Positions 11,284-22,803 of a stretch of 64,000 bases of DNA are shown one piece after another. The translations under genes were made by a program, and so were the position numbers. The notes beneath the pieces were generated by a model. That model had not been told where the DNA came from. It saw nothing but the letters and a program-made list of their open reading frames with translations, and ran no database searches. The stretch comes from Capronia americana (taxonomy: Eukaryota; Ascomycota; Eurotiomycetes; Chaetothyriales; Herpotrichiellaceae): NCBI GenBank assembly GCA_016110215.1, contig JADWQD010000002.1, forward strand, positions 124,001 to 188,000, read 5' to 3'. The stretch's first letter is position 1. Each line of letters begins with the position of its first letter.

Positions 11284-11961
11284 CTATTGTGCTGGACTCC
11301 ACGGTTCTGGTACAGCCGGGTTATCCTTCTTCAACCGTTCCAATTCGGCCTCGAGTTCAGCGAGGTTTCCAGAGATGGGATTCTTGACGGGCTCTGTTCT
11401 GACCTCCCATACGTCTTCACTACTGGGTCCAGTCTTCCACTTGACTGCCTTTTTCCGGTAATGCTCTTGAATGGCTCTCTCGCGGTCCGCCTTGTCCCAG
11501 TTCCTGGTCCTCATACAGAGCCAAAAGTCGTCCCAGTGATTCGAACATGAGCGGAAGGCACCATAACGGTACACGTTGACGAATTGGCCTCCGAAGCTTT
11601 GGCAGAACATTGCATAGTCGAATGAGGAACGACAAGACATACTAGTCGGGTACAACGAGTGAGGAGAGATGTCAGTTTGAGTGGGTGTTGTCTGCGATGC
11701 TGTCTCTTGCTGGCTAGACGTTGTCTTCTCAATCTGCCCAGGATTTGCTTCCGCTTGCAGCTCTTTCAACAATAAGGCCCATTCCTGCTCAGCTTGCTGT
11801 TCTCGACTCAAGGCGCGCGTGACGGGCTCGAAAACAGGAGGAGCGGCAGCTGCGCTCGCGGGAGTTGTGACGGCTTCCTTCGTAATTGGCGAGTCAGGTA
11901 TAGCAGTGCTGTCCCCTTTTTCACTGCTAGAAGCTGCCGCCGACTTCCACCACCAGCTCAT
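11284..11961 (-). CDS. EMI1: Emi1-like twin CX9C protein (DUF3128)
   Basis: Homologue of yeast early meiotic induction protein 1, DUF3128 family. Single exon, 225 residues. The first 100 residues are Ser/Thr/Ala/Gln-rich. The conserved core starts at SLYPTSMSC and carries two CX9C motifs, C110/C120 (C-RSSFDYAMF-C) and C139/C149 (C-SNHWDDFWL-C), the arrangement that Mia40 oxidises on import into the mitochondrial intermembrane space. A charged helical tail with a Leu/Glu-rich segment (NLAELEAELERLKKD) follows. In yeast EMI1 affects IME1 induction and respiratory growth; a mitochondrial location here is inferred from the CX9C pattern. It is transcribed away from YME2 across a 339-bp shared upstream region. 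The ATG at 11961 gives the normal family layout. Confidence 0.9.
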   Translation of the reverse strand: MSWWWKSAAASSSEKGDSTAIPDSPITKEAVTTPASAAAAPPVFEPVTRALSREQQAEQEWALLLKELQAEANPGQIEKTTSSQQETASQTTPTQTDISPHSLYPTSMSCRSSFDYAMFCQSFGGQFVNVYRYGAFRSCSNHWDDFWLCMRTRNWDKADRERAIQEHYRKKAVKWKTGPSSEDVWEVRTEPVKNPISGNLAELEAELERLKKDNPAVPEPWSPAQ

Positions 11962-12300
11962 CTTCGAGTCAGTTGCCTTTGTCTAACGAACAGATGCCGA
12001 TAGCATGGTAACGCGTTGAAGAAAACCAAAGGATTCAAGCCACAGTGTAAAATGTACAGCCACAAAAGCAGCCACAGATTTACATTTTCTACGTCATTGC
12101 AAAAACGCGCCCGCTGAACTGGATGTGCAGCTGGCAGTTGGTGACGGCGGCCAGCAAGCTTTTGTGGTCACGAGAGCCGACTCGCTATATCAATTCCTGG
12201 GAACTCGAAGCTCTCATCATCAACAGCTCCTGCCGGTCTAGAGGGCTTCTAAGATTCGTGGACATGAACAGACCTTCACTCCCACGATGCTGAGAGGACT
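11962..12300. promoter_or_regulatory. Divergent promoter region of EMI1 and YME2
   Basis: The 339 bp between two start codons facing away from each other must contain both promoters. Both products are expected in mitochondria, so co-regulation is plausible. I see no unambiguous TATA box or repeated operator. Confidence 0.5.
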
Positions 12301-14962
12301 GTGACGATGATACTCTCGAGGAATGCTGGACGCTCCTTTGGGCGTCCAGGTCCTCTTCCGACAGCTTTTCCCAGAAAGCAACTGCTCTACACAGGGAAGA
12401 CTGCTCGACCAGCAATTAGAGCGCCCGCAGTTGCAACGGGGAGGAGGAGGACATCGACCGAATCTGGGGATAATGAATCAGGCCACATCCTGACCCAGAA
12501 AAATGAAGGAATCTTTTTCTTCGATAGTAAGCCGAGTTTAGAGGAGAACACCATGAAGGACTGTACTGACCACATCACAGATGTCTTCCCACTAAGGCTG
12601 CAATGGCTGAACCGTATCCCGTACCTGAACCCAGACAAGTTTCTGGCAGATTCCCTCAGCAAGGTCAACCATCCCAATCTTGCGTTAGCCGACCCTGGCA
12701 GTATTATTAAACGAGCTCTACCCGAAGGCCTACCTCTACGCGTTGAGAAGATTCTACCCCGGCTACGCGAGGGAGGGGCTTTTGTCAAGTTCTCCCATGA
12801 CGAAGGAATAAATTCCACTGAGCTGGAAAGCACACTGAAACAGTATCTACAAGAGAAGCCCATTACACCGTGGTTCAATCCGTTCAGGAGAGTCAGGGCT
12901 TTCCTAGTGCAAGGAAAACCGTGGATTGAGGATCTATATCGCCTGCCCACGGCCAGACTCAAGGTGGAATTCCTACCCACCGCCCCAGAAAATACTGCTG
13001 CCGAGTTGACTCAGGAGACCTTGTACTCGTTGTTTCGCCGATATGGCAAGCTCTCAGAGATTGCCTCACAACCTTCCGACTCGAAAGTCACCCCGAAGTA
13101 TGGGAACATCGACTATACCCGCGTCAGATTTGCGACCATGGCGAAGAACTGCATGCACGGCTACGTAGTTCCCCCTGAAGAGGGAGGAGGGAAGACTGGC
13201 ACCTTACTTAAATTGAGCTACGAGTCAAAGAAGAGGACCAATTGGATCTGGGATTGGATGACCAACCACCCGAGAATCGTCATTCCTATACTGGTCGCCC
13301 TTCTCACGGCCGCCTCAGTCGCTGTGTTCGATCCGATAAGGACCTTCTTCATCAGAATGCATATCACTCACGGCTTACATTTGGAGGATCAGCCCATCAT
13401 CAAGTGGGTCAGAGGCCAGCTGCTGCGCGGTTACGACATCATCAGATTCCGAAAGGATAAGCGTGAAGACGAGAATCTCATGGTTGTTTGGGAGGACCGC
13501 CAGGGCGCAATCAACCAACTAAAGACCTGGCTGATCGAGACTGCCGATACTTTTATAGTTGTGCAAGGGCCTCGCGGGGCAGGAAAGAAAGAGCTGGTGG
13601 TGGACCAAGCACTGAAGGATCGCCCACATACTCTGATTATTGACTGCAAAAAGATCCAGGAAGCCCGGGGAGACAGCAATACCATCGCTGCAGCCGCTGC
13701 AGAGGTCGGGTACAAACCAGTGTTCTCCTGGATGAACAGTATCAGCAGCATGGTCGATCTTGCTGCAACAGCCACAATCGGTACGAAGGCTGGGTTTTCC
13801 GAGACATTGGACAATCAGCTGGCCAAGATCTGGGGCAACACGACTACTGCACTGAAGCAGATCGCACTGGCTCCACGTAAGAAAGAAGACAAGGATCCTC
13901 AACTGGCCGACGATGAATGGCTCGAAGCCCACCCCGAGTGTCGGCCGGTGGTAGTGATTGACAACTTCCTCCACAAAAACAATGAGGGATCCGCGAGTAT
14001 GGTGTACGACAAGCTTGGAGAATGGGCTGCTGTCCTGACGACGCAGAATATCGCCCACGTGGTTTTCCTGACAACGGATGTTTCATTCTCCAAATCACTT
14101 AGCAAAGCACTGCCGGATCGAGTGTTCCGCCAGATCACTTTGAGTGACTGTTCTCCGGAAGTGGCAAAGAAACTCGTGATAAAACACCTGGATGCTGATC
14201 TCGATGTTGACGACAGGGCGCCGACGGAAGAGGAGAAAGCCACTGCGTTGCAAAGGCGGGGCGATCTTGACGAGCTGGACAGCGTGATACAAGTGCTGGG
14301 AGGCCGACTTACCGATTTGGAGTTCCTCGCCAGAAGAATCAAAACTGGCGAATCACCAGGCAGTACGTCAATCTTTCACTGTTGCCGTGTATTAATGCTA
14401 ACGCAAGAAACTAGAAGCCGTACGTCAGATCATCGAGCAGTCTGCGTCGGAGATCTTGAAAATGTATCTGCTTGACGTGGATGTGTCCACCCGCAAATGG
14501 ACCCCTCAGCAAGCATGGCTGCTGGTCAAGGAGCTGGCGGCGAATGAGACTCTACGATACAACGAATTCGTTCTCAACGACCTGTTCAAGGACGGGGAGA
14601 CGGTGCTGCAAGCTTTGGAGCAGGCCGAATTGATATCCATTACATCGAAGAACGGGCGGCCGTACGCCATCAAACCAGGGAAGCCGGTCTACCAATCCGC
14701 ATTCGAATACTTGACGGACGACGAAGTCCTCAAGGCGAGGCTCGATCTTGCGATTCTGTCACAGTTGATCGGCCTGGAAAACAAGAATGTGGAGAAATAC
14801 GAGGCCGAACTGAAGACCTTGGCCGAGATGCCAGGGACACCAGGTGAATTGAAGCCCCGCATCCGATGGTGTCTGAATAAGGCGATGGCTAGCCAGGAGA
14901 AGGTGATGAAATACGAGGCTCAAAGTGGGCAGTTGAAGAAGATTCTTGCCGAGAAGTTTTGA
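12301..14962 (+). CDS. YME2: Mitochondrial escape protein 2 (RNA12 family)
   Basis: Integral protein of the mitochondrial inner membrane that affects nucleoid structure and escape of mtDNA to the nucleus. Exon 1 is 12301-14362, intron 14363-14414 (GTACGT donor, GCTAAC near 14397, CTAG acceptor), exon 2 14415-14962; 869 residues, close to the yeast protein. An Arg-rich N-terminus (about 1-50) is a likely matrix-targeting presequence. An RRM-like region lies near 215-285, one membrane segment near 322-345 (IVIPILVALLTAASVAVF), and a P-loop at 423-430 (GPRGAGKK) followed by DE-type acidic residues near VVVIDNF. The C-terminal part after the intron is a helical RNA12 domain. The start is at the first ATG; MTMILSRNAGRSFGRPG suits a presequence. 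Confidence 0.95.
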
Positions 14963-16312
14963 TGAGAGCGACGCGATATTGCTTGTTTTGTACATGAGCT
15001 GATCGGATGAGGAGGATCTACACAGCATGATGCAGGTGCAGCAGTTCTCCGGATGTACCCAGTAATGTAGTTTACCTAGGCAATCTGTCGCGGCGATTGG
15101 TCGCCATGCCCATGTTCGGGTGTTGTACCGAGTACGCTGCGTGGACACCAGGATTCATGGCCAATTTCCAGATTGGAACTCGATTCCATGTCAGCAGCAT
15201 CTTAAGCTCCGGGATTGAACAAGCCGAACACGCGCCAGATTCAATGTGGCGCGGTGATTGTCTGATCAAGTTTGAGGCATCCCACTCCAAGAAATCCCAA
15301 GGCGAAACAAAGACGATTGACCTCCGCCTTACAAGCCGCAGAGACATATCATTCCTCGTCTCACTCAATATCAAGAGGATGGATCGCTCTTGACAGCGTC
15401 CAGGAGTCTGCACCGGGTTAGGCACACGAGACAGGATTGCCCATGCGAGTTCGGCTGGTTTGGGGAGTCGGTCAGAACTTAATCCCCTTCCGCGTTTCTC
15501 GAAACAACGCTTCCGTCTAGTATACATATATCGGCGACCTTCGAGGACAGCGCAGCGTGCAAATCTGTCTCGTGCGGAATGAGCTGATCTTTGCACACAC
15601 ACACACACACACACATCGTTCAAGGAAATATATACATATATGTTCAGACATCCTTCCCAATGCACATTCCCCCAACTATGCCTCCAGCCAGCTACTGCTT
15701 GAGATAATTCGATATGATAGTGTTGCTCGCCCACAAAGGCGTTGACCAAGGAGATGATGGATGCCCCCCAGATTAAAATGACATGACGCTAGGGCAAAAA
15801 TACAGAACTGGGAAGGGAAAAGAAACTGGCCGGAGTGGACGACTTGGCCTGGATGGCGATTGACCTTTCACACCTTCTTCCACTCCGGTAATCAGGAAGA
15901 GCCAGCTCCCTTGGTGTTGTATCCCATACGTGCTCGTCGGGTTCGGGTATATTGTGCCATTTGTCGTGCAAGAAGGTCGTGGTCTCGTAATCACTGTGTG
16001 TTTCCTTTGAAGTTGAACATGTTTGCATGGCTAGTAGTCTCCCGGAACATGCCATGATGCCGCTCAGATCGATGGACTGTTTGTGTTGAAGGGACAAGGG
16101 ATTGTGTGCGCGCCGTGTTCCAATAGGCACGCCAAAATCAGGTTTGATCGCTCGAGATAGAGAGTTGCTTGCGCAATTGATTTATGTCCAAGGATGGTCT
16201 TGATGCTTTTGTGATTCCCCGACTCCCGACTTTCTTGCAGGTAAGAATGTGGCGATCCGAAATGCATTTGCTCAAGGGCTCCATAACAAGACTGTGCTCC
16301 TGGAATCTCCTT
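14963..16312. other. Intergenic between convergent genes, no gene seen
   Basis: This 1.35-kb stretch separates the 3' ends of YME2 and the receptor gene, so it should hold two terminator regions. It contains a CA microsatellite at 15594-15615. Long frames here depend on the repeat or lack any domain. Confidence 0.5.
15594..15615 (+). repeat. (CA)11 microsatellite
   Basis: Eleven perfect CA units directly readable in the sequence. Confidence 0.95.
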
Positions 16313-17447
16313 TCATATGAAGTTCTTGGTCGTCGCCACTGGTCCTTGCTTGAGATTTATTGTGTTTCGACTGAAGTTCGTCCAGCCCTCGGCAGGCTTT
16401 GTTAGCTCATGTCTCTCCTCGTGAGCGGTGTTCAGCCTGGGTGTATTCAGGCCAGATGCTTCGAGGCGGCCAGGACCGGATCTTTCACGCGACCTGTTCG
16501 CCGAGCTCTTGTCCGGCAGGAAGTTCTTGAACAGCGGCTTGAGGGTCGGTATGCATGCACAGATGATACCGGTTCCCACCTCAACCACTGACCATTTCAT
16601 TGTCGAGACCGATCCCATCGTCACGTCGAGGCTGTTGACACTCCTGAGCACACTAATGCGCAGTGCGGACGCGACCGTGGCGAAAAGGCCAACGGCGAAG
16701 AGGAGCGAGACAATGTACTTCTGCCGCGAGGGGAGATTGAGTCGGAAGAACACTGGCAGCGGCAGAATACAAAGCAGGAAGTCCGTAAAGATGGAGAACG
16801 CCGTGGTGAAGTAGAAGAACGAGACGATATCCAGGCAGTCGCGGGCCAGTGTGAAGTCCCAGGCGGATCGGACCGGCTTGCATTGGAAGATTGTGACGAG
16901 GATACTGCAGATCCAGACGGCGATGATAGAAGCACTGAGAGCGTACATGACCCTGCGAAAGAGCGTGGTGGGGAACACTCTGAGGTAGGAGGTGACGATG
17001 GAGATCTTGACGAGCATCAAGGCCGTTGCATACATGATCTGGCATATCCACAACGTCTGCTGTGTGTTAGCCGACGCTCTGAGTAGGAGTGACTCTACTC
17101 ACCTGGATGACGTTTTTGGTGTTGTCCACGAGCTGCGAATTCTGCGGGAGGTCGTAGATATGCTTTCCCAGGCCATATCGAATGCCTTGGACCGTCAGCC
17201 AGAGAACCCTCCCGAACAGCAAGACCAGACACATACCGACTATGGCCAAGGCCGAAAATACATTCGCGCAGAGTCCCGCCGCCACCATGAGGTAGTCGTC
17301 CACGGCGACATGCTTGACCATAAACGCGCGAACGATCAACCGTACAATAATGATGATCGAGATGACACAGATGAACGAGATATTCACCCGGTAGATCTCG
17401 CCGACATACGAGTCGTGAGGCAGAAACTCGGTTGGTATCTGGCTCAT
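16313..17447 (-). CDS. PTH11-like integral membrane receptor (fungal rhodopsin-like domain)
   Basis: Seven-helix protein of the fungal PTH11/rhodopsin-like GPCR-related group, placed in the plasma membrane and often linked to surface sensing. Exon 1 is 17447-17103 and exon 2 runs from 17056 (or 17059, two AGs three bases apart) to 16313. The intron has a GTGAGT donor and CTAAC branch; 362 or 363 residues. Hydrophobic helices are visible in order: ISFICVISIIIIV, YLMVAAGLCANVF, ICQIMYATALMLVK, IIAVWICSILVTIF, the FSIFTDFLLCILPLPVFF segment, YIVSLLFAVGLFATVAS, and WSVVEVGTGIICACIP. The conserved CKPV..AW loop and LP.P.....L turn of the family are present. No CFEM domain precedes it. The ~100-residue tail is Ser/Arg-rich and cytosolic. 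Ligand unknown. Confidence 0.93.
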
Positions 17448-18848
17448 GGTGGAAGACTTCAAATCACTCGGAGGATTTGCCTCCTGCGGCCAATCGTAGG
17501 CCACAAACAGTCTGTTAAGCGCTGTCGCTGTGCCGACAATAACGGTGCGTTGGCCAAAGTTAGGATGTAGCGGAAACAGCAACCTTGGTTCAATATCACA
17601 TTGGGCACAAAGACAAATATTGCATGATGAGGCTCTGTCGGAGGAAGCAAGAGGAAGACTCAGCGCTATAAGGACCAACGGTGTCTCCTGTAACTTGACA
17701 TCGTCGTGCTGCGCTCACGGCGTGCATGATGGAGGCATTCTGCACATCCCGGGCTGGCTGCCGTTGGGAAGGTCTAGTCCGTCCATTCCGGGGCGTCAGC
17801 CAATGTCTAACCCGGTCAGGACTCAGACGTGACCCCAACCGCGAGTGTATCTTGACTGTAAAGAGCGTGATCAGAGCGTGTGTGGTGTGAAGCGCGCCAG
17901 GGCAACTGACGAACGACGCCGCAGAGGCTCGTGCTTGGCGGCGGCCCCTGAAAATGCGCCCGCGAAGAAATCGCCTCTGGCGCCGCTGATTCGTCGACTC
18001 GCGCAATTAAAGTCTCGAGAAATCGACGAAACCGGCTGTGGGGAGGGCGAGGAGCCCACGAGGCAGGAGGTTGACCGACGCCTCCCGCCTTCGACGTGGG
18101 ATGCGCAGAAACACCTCCTTTCGTCCCCTCCCGTTCATGCACCGAAGGTGTGAAGGAAGGAACCAATGCGCATGTGAAGCCACGCAGCCAGGAGCCTCAT
18201 CTGGGGAATCACCGTTTGGAAAGAGTGACAGCGCTGCATCGGGCTCTCTGCATCATGACTCTGGAGACATCCTCCACAATGGCCCTGTAATTGAACGCCG
18301 CCGACCGTTGACGATGTGCAGGCTTCAATCTCAGTCAGCAGCCACAAAAGACAGCAGGAACGCGCATCCATGTCAAGTTCGGATTCCCCTGCTGCAGGCT
18401 GCCCACCGCGTGCTGTGCCGATGCTGCAGCCCTCTCATTCTGCGCCGCTGTGGATCTTGAGGCGCACGGTATTTGTAGGCGGGGAATATCCCCGATCTTT
18501 CTCATACCATACAGCAATATATCCCGGAAATGAAGAACTATCGAGATATAGTCAAATGTCCGTGGCACTTTCAGGAGCGGGTTATCATTAGAGCGGCTGT
18601 ATTTACAGTGATATGAACGACGAAATCAAAACGACGACAGACAACCTTGAACCTCCGCAGCCTTGTCAAATGTCAAGTTGGAAGAGCATACACAGCGAGG
18701 ACCAACTCGTATAAACCCTGCTTGTTAAGTCACTACTACAGCCACCAAAAAGGAGCGGGATAGTTTGGCGAGGAGACCGGAAACCGATCTGCGATTCTCC
18801 TCTGCTCTCCACATCCCATTCCCTTTCTTCTCATCCTTCTCGCGCGAT
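17448..18848. other. Intergenic, no gene seen
   Basis: A 1.4-kb stretch upstream of the receptor gene and downstream of the next minus-strand gene. Open frames overlap on both strands, with Arg/Ser/Pro-rich compositions typical of chance frames in GC-rich DNA. Confidence 0.5.
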
Positions 18849-20493
18849 TTATGACGGCCCTAGCGTGTGGAAAGGTGCAGGATGGCGTGTCTCACCCATC
18901 TTGGGAGGGAACTCAGGAGACAATGTGGTGAAGTCAGGTGAGGGCTGGCTGTGCTCTGCCCATGTCGCATCGTAGATGGCTCCCTCGAACTGGGCTCGTT
19001 TCCTCTCTGCACTCATTCGCCGCCCTTCCTGTGCTTGTCTTCCTGTAGGTGTCATCGGCCCCGGAAGCGCGTAGCCCACACTTCTGACAACTGGATTTGT
19101 TGAGGTGATTGATTGCAGCAGCCAATCTAGCTTCGACTGGGGTACCGACTCCAGAGCTTCGCGCTCGCGTAACAACCAGAGACCATAGATCGCCCCACCA
19201 AGGCAATCGAAGAGGGCGAGAAGCGCGAAGACCGCAATGAATACGGTGGACAATTGCACTGCGACGACTTTGACACTCATTAGACGCCGAACTGGCAGTC
19301 TACTCTGAGTGTCCTTGGTGATCATGTAGACCTGATAGAAGCGCTGTAGTTGTCGGGGTGTGACGGTCGAGATCTCCATGTCTTCTATTGCTTCCTGCTT
19401 AAACTGTGGGAAGAAGTTCCCCACAAAGCTGTCCGGGATATTGCCTGTATCCCCGGAATCGGGATAGGCGCCGAAAAAGGCAGCACCAAACGTACCGCGG
19501 TCGCGCTTAACGCGACAGTCGATACGAGTGTAGGATGCTCGTTCGACATCACCTTCCCCGAACCGACACATGGTCCAAGCAGAGTCATTCTTGGGCATAC
19601 CGTGGACGTGCAAAGCACCCATTGACAAACCGATCGTGCGCCAGGTACCCGTCGACTCCTCGTAGTCCGAATAGTTGGCGGCGTACATAAAGACGAGGAG
19701 ATCCTGTACGTAGGTGTTGTTGAGGTAATAATCTCCGAAGTTGTAATAGAACTCTTCGCCGAAATAAGCTTGAGGGAATATTTGGGGCAGCGATGGCGCG
19801 AACTTCGATTCGAATGAGGTGCAGTTCGCGGCCAATGTCAGGTCCACAGGGGTTGACTCAGTGGCGTCGCAAGCCATGGACCAGGTGTTGTTCCATTCTT
19901 CCGGGCGATAGATCCAAGGGCTGGTTGTGTCAGGCAAGTAGTCCAACAACTGATCTGTAGGGAACTCGGCGTAATCAAGACTCTCCTGGGTCAGGTTCCA
20001 GACAACCTGTGAATCAGCCATGCTGTTGTGAAGAGTCAAAGCGAGATTCCCATTGACCTCGGTTTTGATGGTGACTTCGGTCATTTTCGTGGAGTATTTG
20101 GCTATCGGTCCGGAAAGAACGGTCAACAGAGACAGAGCAATGACCACGACGCATTGGCTAAGGATTCTCCAGTGCCGCAGGACGTGAGACCTCAAAATCC
20201 TCAAAGCATCAATAGCTTCGCCGGGTGTGTTCACGCTGAGGAGAGATGGAACTGGCACCGCAATGCCCTTTGCGGCTAGCCGTCCACTGATTAGCCAGCA
20301 AGAGCGTGTAAAGACGTAGACAGTGATGCCGCCTAGGGTAGTGATGATAACATTCAATACTGCCTGTACGTCCTCCAGCTCCCATGTTCTAGGAAGAGTA
20401 GCCCAGTAGACCATGTTGAAGGAAGGCGCAATTGAGACGACAAATAATAAGAGCACCCGTGAATAATGCGATCAGGCTGGGAGTCGGAGGCAT
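18849..20493 (-). CDS. Multi-pass membrane glycoprotein of unknown function; 5' end uncertain
   Basis: No named family recognised, though the layout is common among Pezizomycotina hypothetical proteins: membrane helices, a large N-glycosylated ectodomain, a last helix and a cytosolic tail. The uninterrupted frame covers 20456 to 18849. Helices occur at LLLFVVSIAPSFNMVYW, near VLNVIITTLGGITVYVF, at CVVVIALSLLTVLSG and at VFIAVFALLALFDCLGGAIYGLW. Between the third and fourth lies about 230 residues with at least six N-x-S/T sites and several Cys. The frame has no ATG before residue 15. An ATG at 20493 gives a good N-terminus (MPPTPSLIALFTGA) but is one base out of register, so a frameshift near 20447-20453 or an unseen exon is likely. 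Confidence 0.7.
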
Positions 20494-21471
20494 TATGAAT
20501 ACCAACCACGGATCGTTCAAGGCTGGATTTGTGGGCGACACCAAATCCAACATGGGGGGCAGAAGAGTTCAAGCTCGTGTTCATGATAACATCATTCGCG
20601 TATGTGAAGATTTCCACGCTCAAGGACGCTTCGTGGAGGCTCTGGTGAAGGATAGCACGGTCCAGAACAGCACCTCGCATCGAATACGGGCTTTAGTTGT
20701 TCAAGTTGTCCTTTGCCAAGCTGCAAGCTGCATTTCCGTGCCTCTAGAGCGAAATGTGACTCGATTGAATTGGATCCTCATCGCCCGGGTGGGTGCACTC
20801 AGTCTCGGCTGCTGAACTTCTTCGGGCAAAACTTGGGGCTTGTTGCGCTTCTTGCGCGAATATCTCGATCCTTTTGCCGAGCTCCTCTTGCGAATGTAGC
20901 CGGGAAGAATCGAGGATAGCAACGCGTAGAGGTATTGAGACTCGTGAAGGAAGACTAAGACGTCACAGCATCCCAAGCGGCCACGGCCATGGCCTCAGAG
21001 ATATGTGGTTCAAATAAATCATCGTGCGCGTGAGTCTGGAACGATGGCATATGTGACGTTTGAGAGAAGCGCTGAGTACTCCGTAGAGTGGGGAGACAAC
21101 TTACTGGACAGGGAAGGCTCGTCAGGTCTCGAGATTGATTCTCTTGTGGATGGCCGGAGCTGACACGGAGATGTGTAGATGAAGGTGGCCTTGGGAACCG
21201 TGGTTTCGAGTAACATTCATTTGTGCCTCACCCTTGCCTCACCTGGCCACGCACGCCACGTTTTGACGCTCGTCAATCGTACTCCGTCCGGTAACCGGCA
21301 GACCTTCCTTCCCTCTTCATATTCAAACTCCAGCGCGGAACGCGTGCGACTTCTCCCAGGCCATCTCTGAGACCTGAACGAGTTGCTTTCTTCTATACGA
21401 CACCTGTTTACACATCAACGTCTCTATCGGCGCACCGACATTTGACACCCCTATATCCTGTTGTGGTCGAT
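20494..21471. other. Intergenic; possible upstream exon of the membrane glycoprotein
   Basis: This is mainly upstream sequence for two divergent genes. On the minus strand, 20680 to about 20500 is an open segment starting at an ATG, with three N-x-S/T sites within about 35 residues (NTS, NSS, NAS). It resembles the ectodomain style of the neighbouring glycoprotein and may be an upstream exon of that gene. I could not find a splice that joins the two in frame. Confidence 0.35.
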
Positions 21472-22570
21472 ATGGACACCAAAGACACCCCATTCCCGCC
21501 AGCCAGCGAGGTGCCGTTGCATCGCAATGCCCCCCTCGCTCCCACACAGGAGCTCGCCTACCGCAAGAAATGCATAGCGCTGAAGCGAAGACTCGCTGAG
21601 ATCGAGACAAACAACGATGCTACCCGGAAAAAGATCGCCTTAGAGACACAACGGGTCCAAAAGATGCGCCTCAACCGAACCATCCTCCTGAACAAACTGC
21701 AAGAAATCATGACTACCCCAGCGAAAAAGTTGACACCTGAACAACTCGAAAAGCTCGGCATGATGGCAAACGGCAATGGCAACCTAGCAGATTTGGCAGG
21801 CAGCGGGGTAGCGCCCGAGCTACAACACCGGAGACCCGAAGGAGAAGGGCTGCTGGACGACAGTTCAGACGAGACTGATGAAGATGAACCCGAGGTTAGG
21901 AGGCCCTTTGCTGCCCATGGCATTCGCTTACCCGACACAGCCTTCGGAAAGACCTGAACGGCGACGAAGAGCCAACAACGCCTACCGCGAAACCGTGCTG
22001 AATACAACCGCACCGGGAGAGCCCATGCCCAGCTTGTACCAGCAACCAGCCTTGCCGAACCTCGCGCCTGCCAGCTCCTTCTCTCCAGCGCCGCCTCACG
22101 ACGCTGCGATGCTTACATCCTCTTTCCGCGTCAACTCTTCCACTCCACAGGGAGGCCCAACCAGCAGAATCCCACCACAATATCCTGAAGCCGGGTATCC
22201 ACACTCCTCTCCTATGGGCATCAACCAGCAGCTCGGCATGTCCTATCAGTCCCCGGGCCAACCCCGAGCTCCCAGCATCCCGTCCAGCGATGTCAACGGC
22301 GTTGGAAGAGGCGTTCCCCAACGACCTGAACGACCTGAAGACCCTTACACGCAATTTACCCTCCACATGCGACCTCAACTCGAAGCCGATTATCCGCCAG
22401 GAGAAATTCCCGCCAAAATCCAGTTCGAGTGGGAAAATCTCAGCGTCGACAACAGGAAGCTTTGGGAGGACAGATATCTGGGGCAAATGCAGGAATACGA
22501 GACAGCAATGGATGCGTGGAAGAAGGCCAGGCGCGACACACCGGGCGGTTTCCCAGCCATCAATTCCTAG
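21472..22570 (+). CDS. Ino80 complex subunit with INO80F-type coiled coil and HMG-box-like domain (Nht1-like)
   Basis: Predicted nuclear chromatin protein. Exon 1 is 21472-21894, intron 21895-21940 (46 bp, GTTAGG donor, ACAG acceptor), exon 2 21941-22570; 350 residues. Residues about 25-75 form the conserved basic coiled coil starting AYRKKCIALKRRLAEIE, typical of the INO80F/TFPT-type region. An acidic stretch (SSDETDEDEPE) follows, then a Pro/Ser-rich linker. The C-terminal 65 residues are HMG-box-like (YTQFTLHMRPQLEADYPPG, then WENLSVDNRKLWEDRY). The combination matches fission yeast Nht1, an Ino80 complex HMG protein. Function in nucleosome remodelling is inferred from that resemblance. 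An in-frame non-ATG extension upstream is ignored because the ATG at 21472 opens the conserved part. Confidence 0.82.
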
Positions 22571-22803
22571 AATATGTTGAGAGCAAGATAATGTATTTTT
22601 AAGCACCAGGGAGCGCTCTGGTCATGACGAACTCAGTAATTGATGATGATACCGACCCACAAACGCAAGGCTCACTCTACCTTTCTCCCTGCTGGCAATC
22701 CCGTCAGCTCCGTTGTCTCTCAACCGCCACATCCCTCGTTTCTACGTGACAGCTTCGGATTGCATCCGCCGAATACACCGTACAACCCAAGTAGCCTTCA
22801 GCA

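Noticed and set aside
15072..15749. Minus-strand frame of 225 codons between YME2 and the receptor
   Set aside because: It runs through the CA microsatellite (Cys-Val repeat) and has no recognised motif.
17816..18460. Several overlapping frames on both strands
   Set aside because: Mutually overlapping, Arg/Pro/Ser-rich, without conserved motifs; typical of chance frames in GC-rich sequence.
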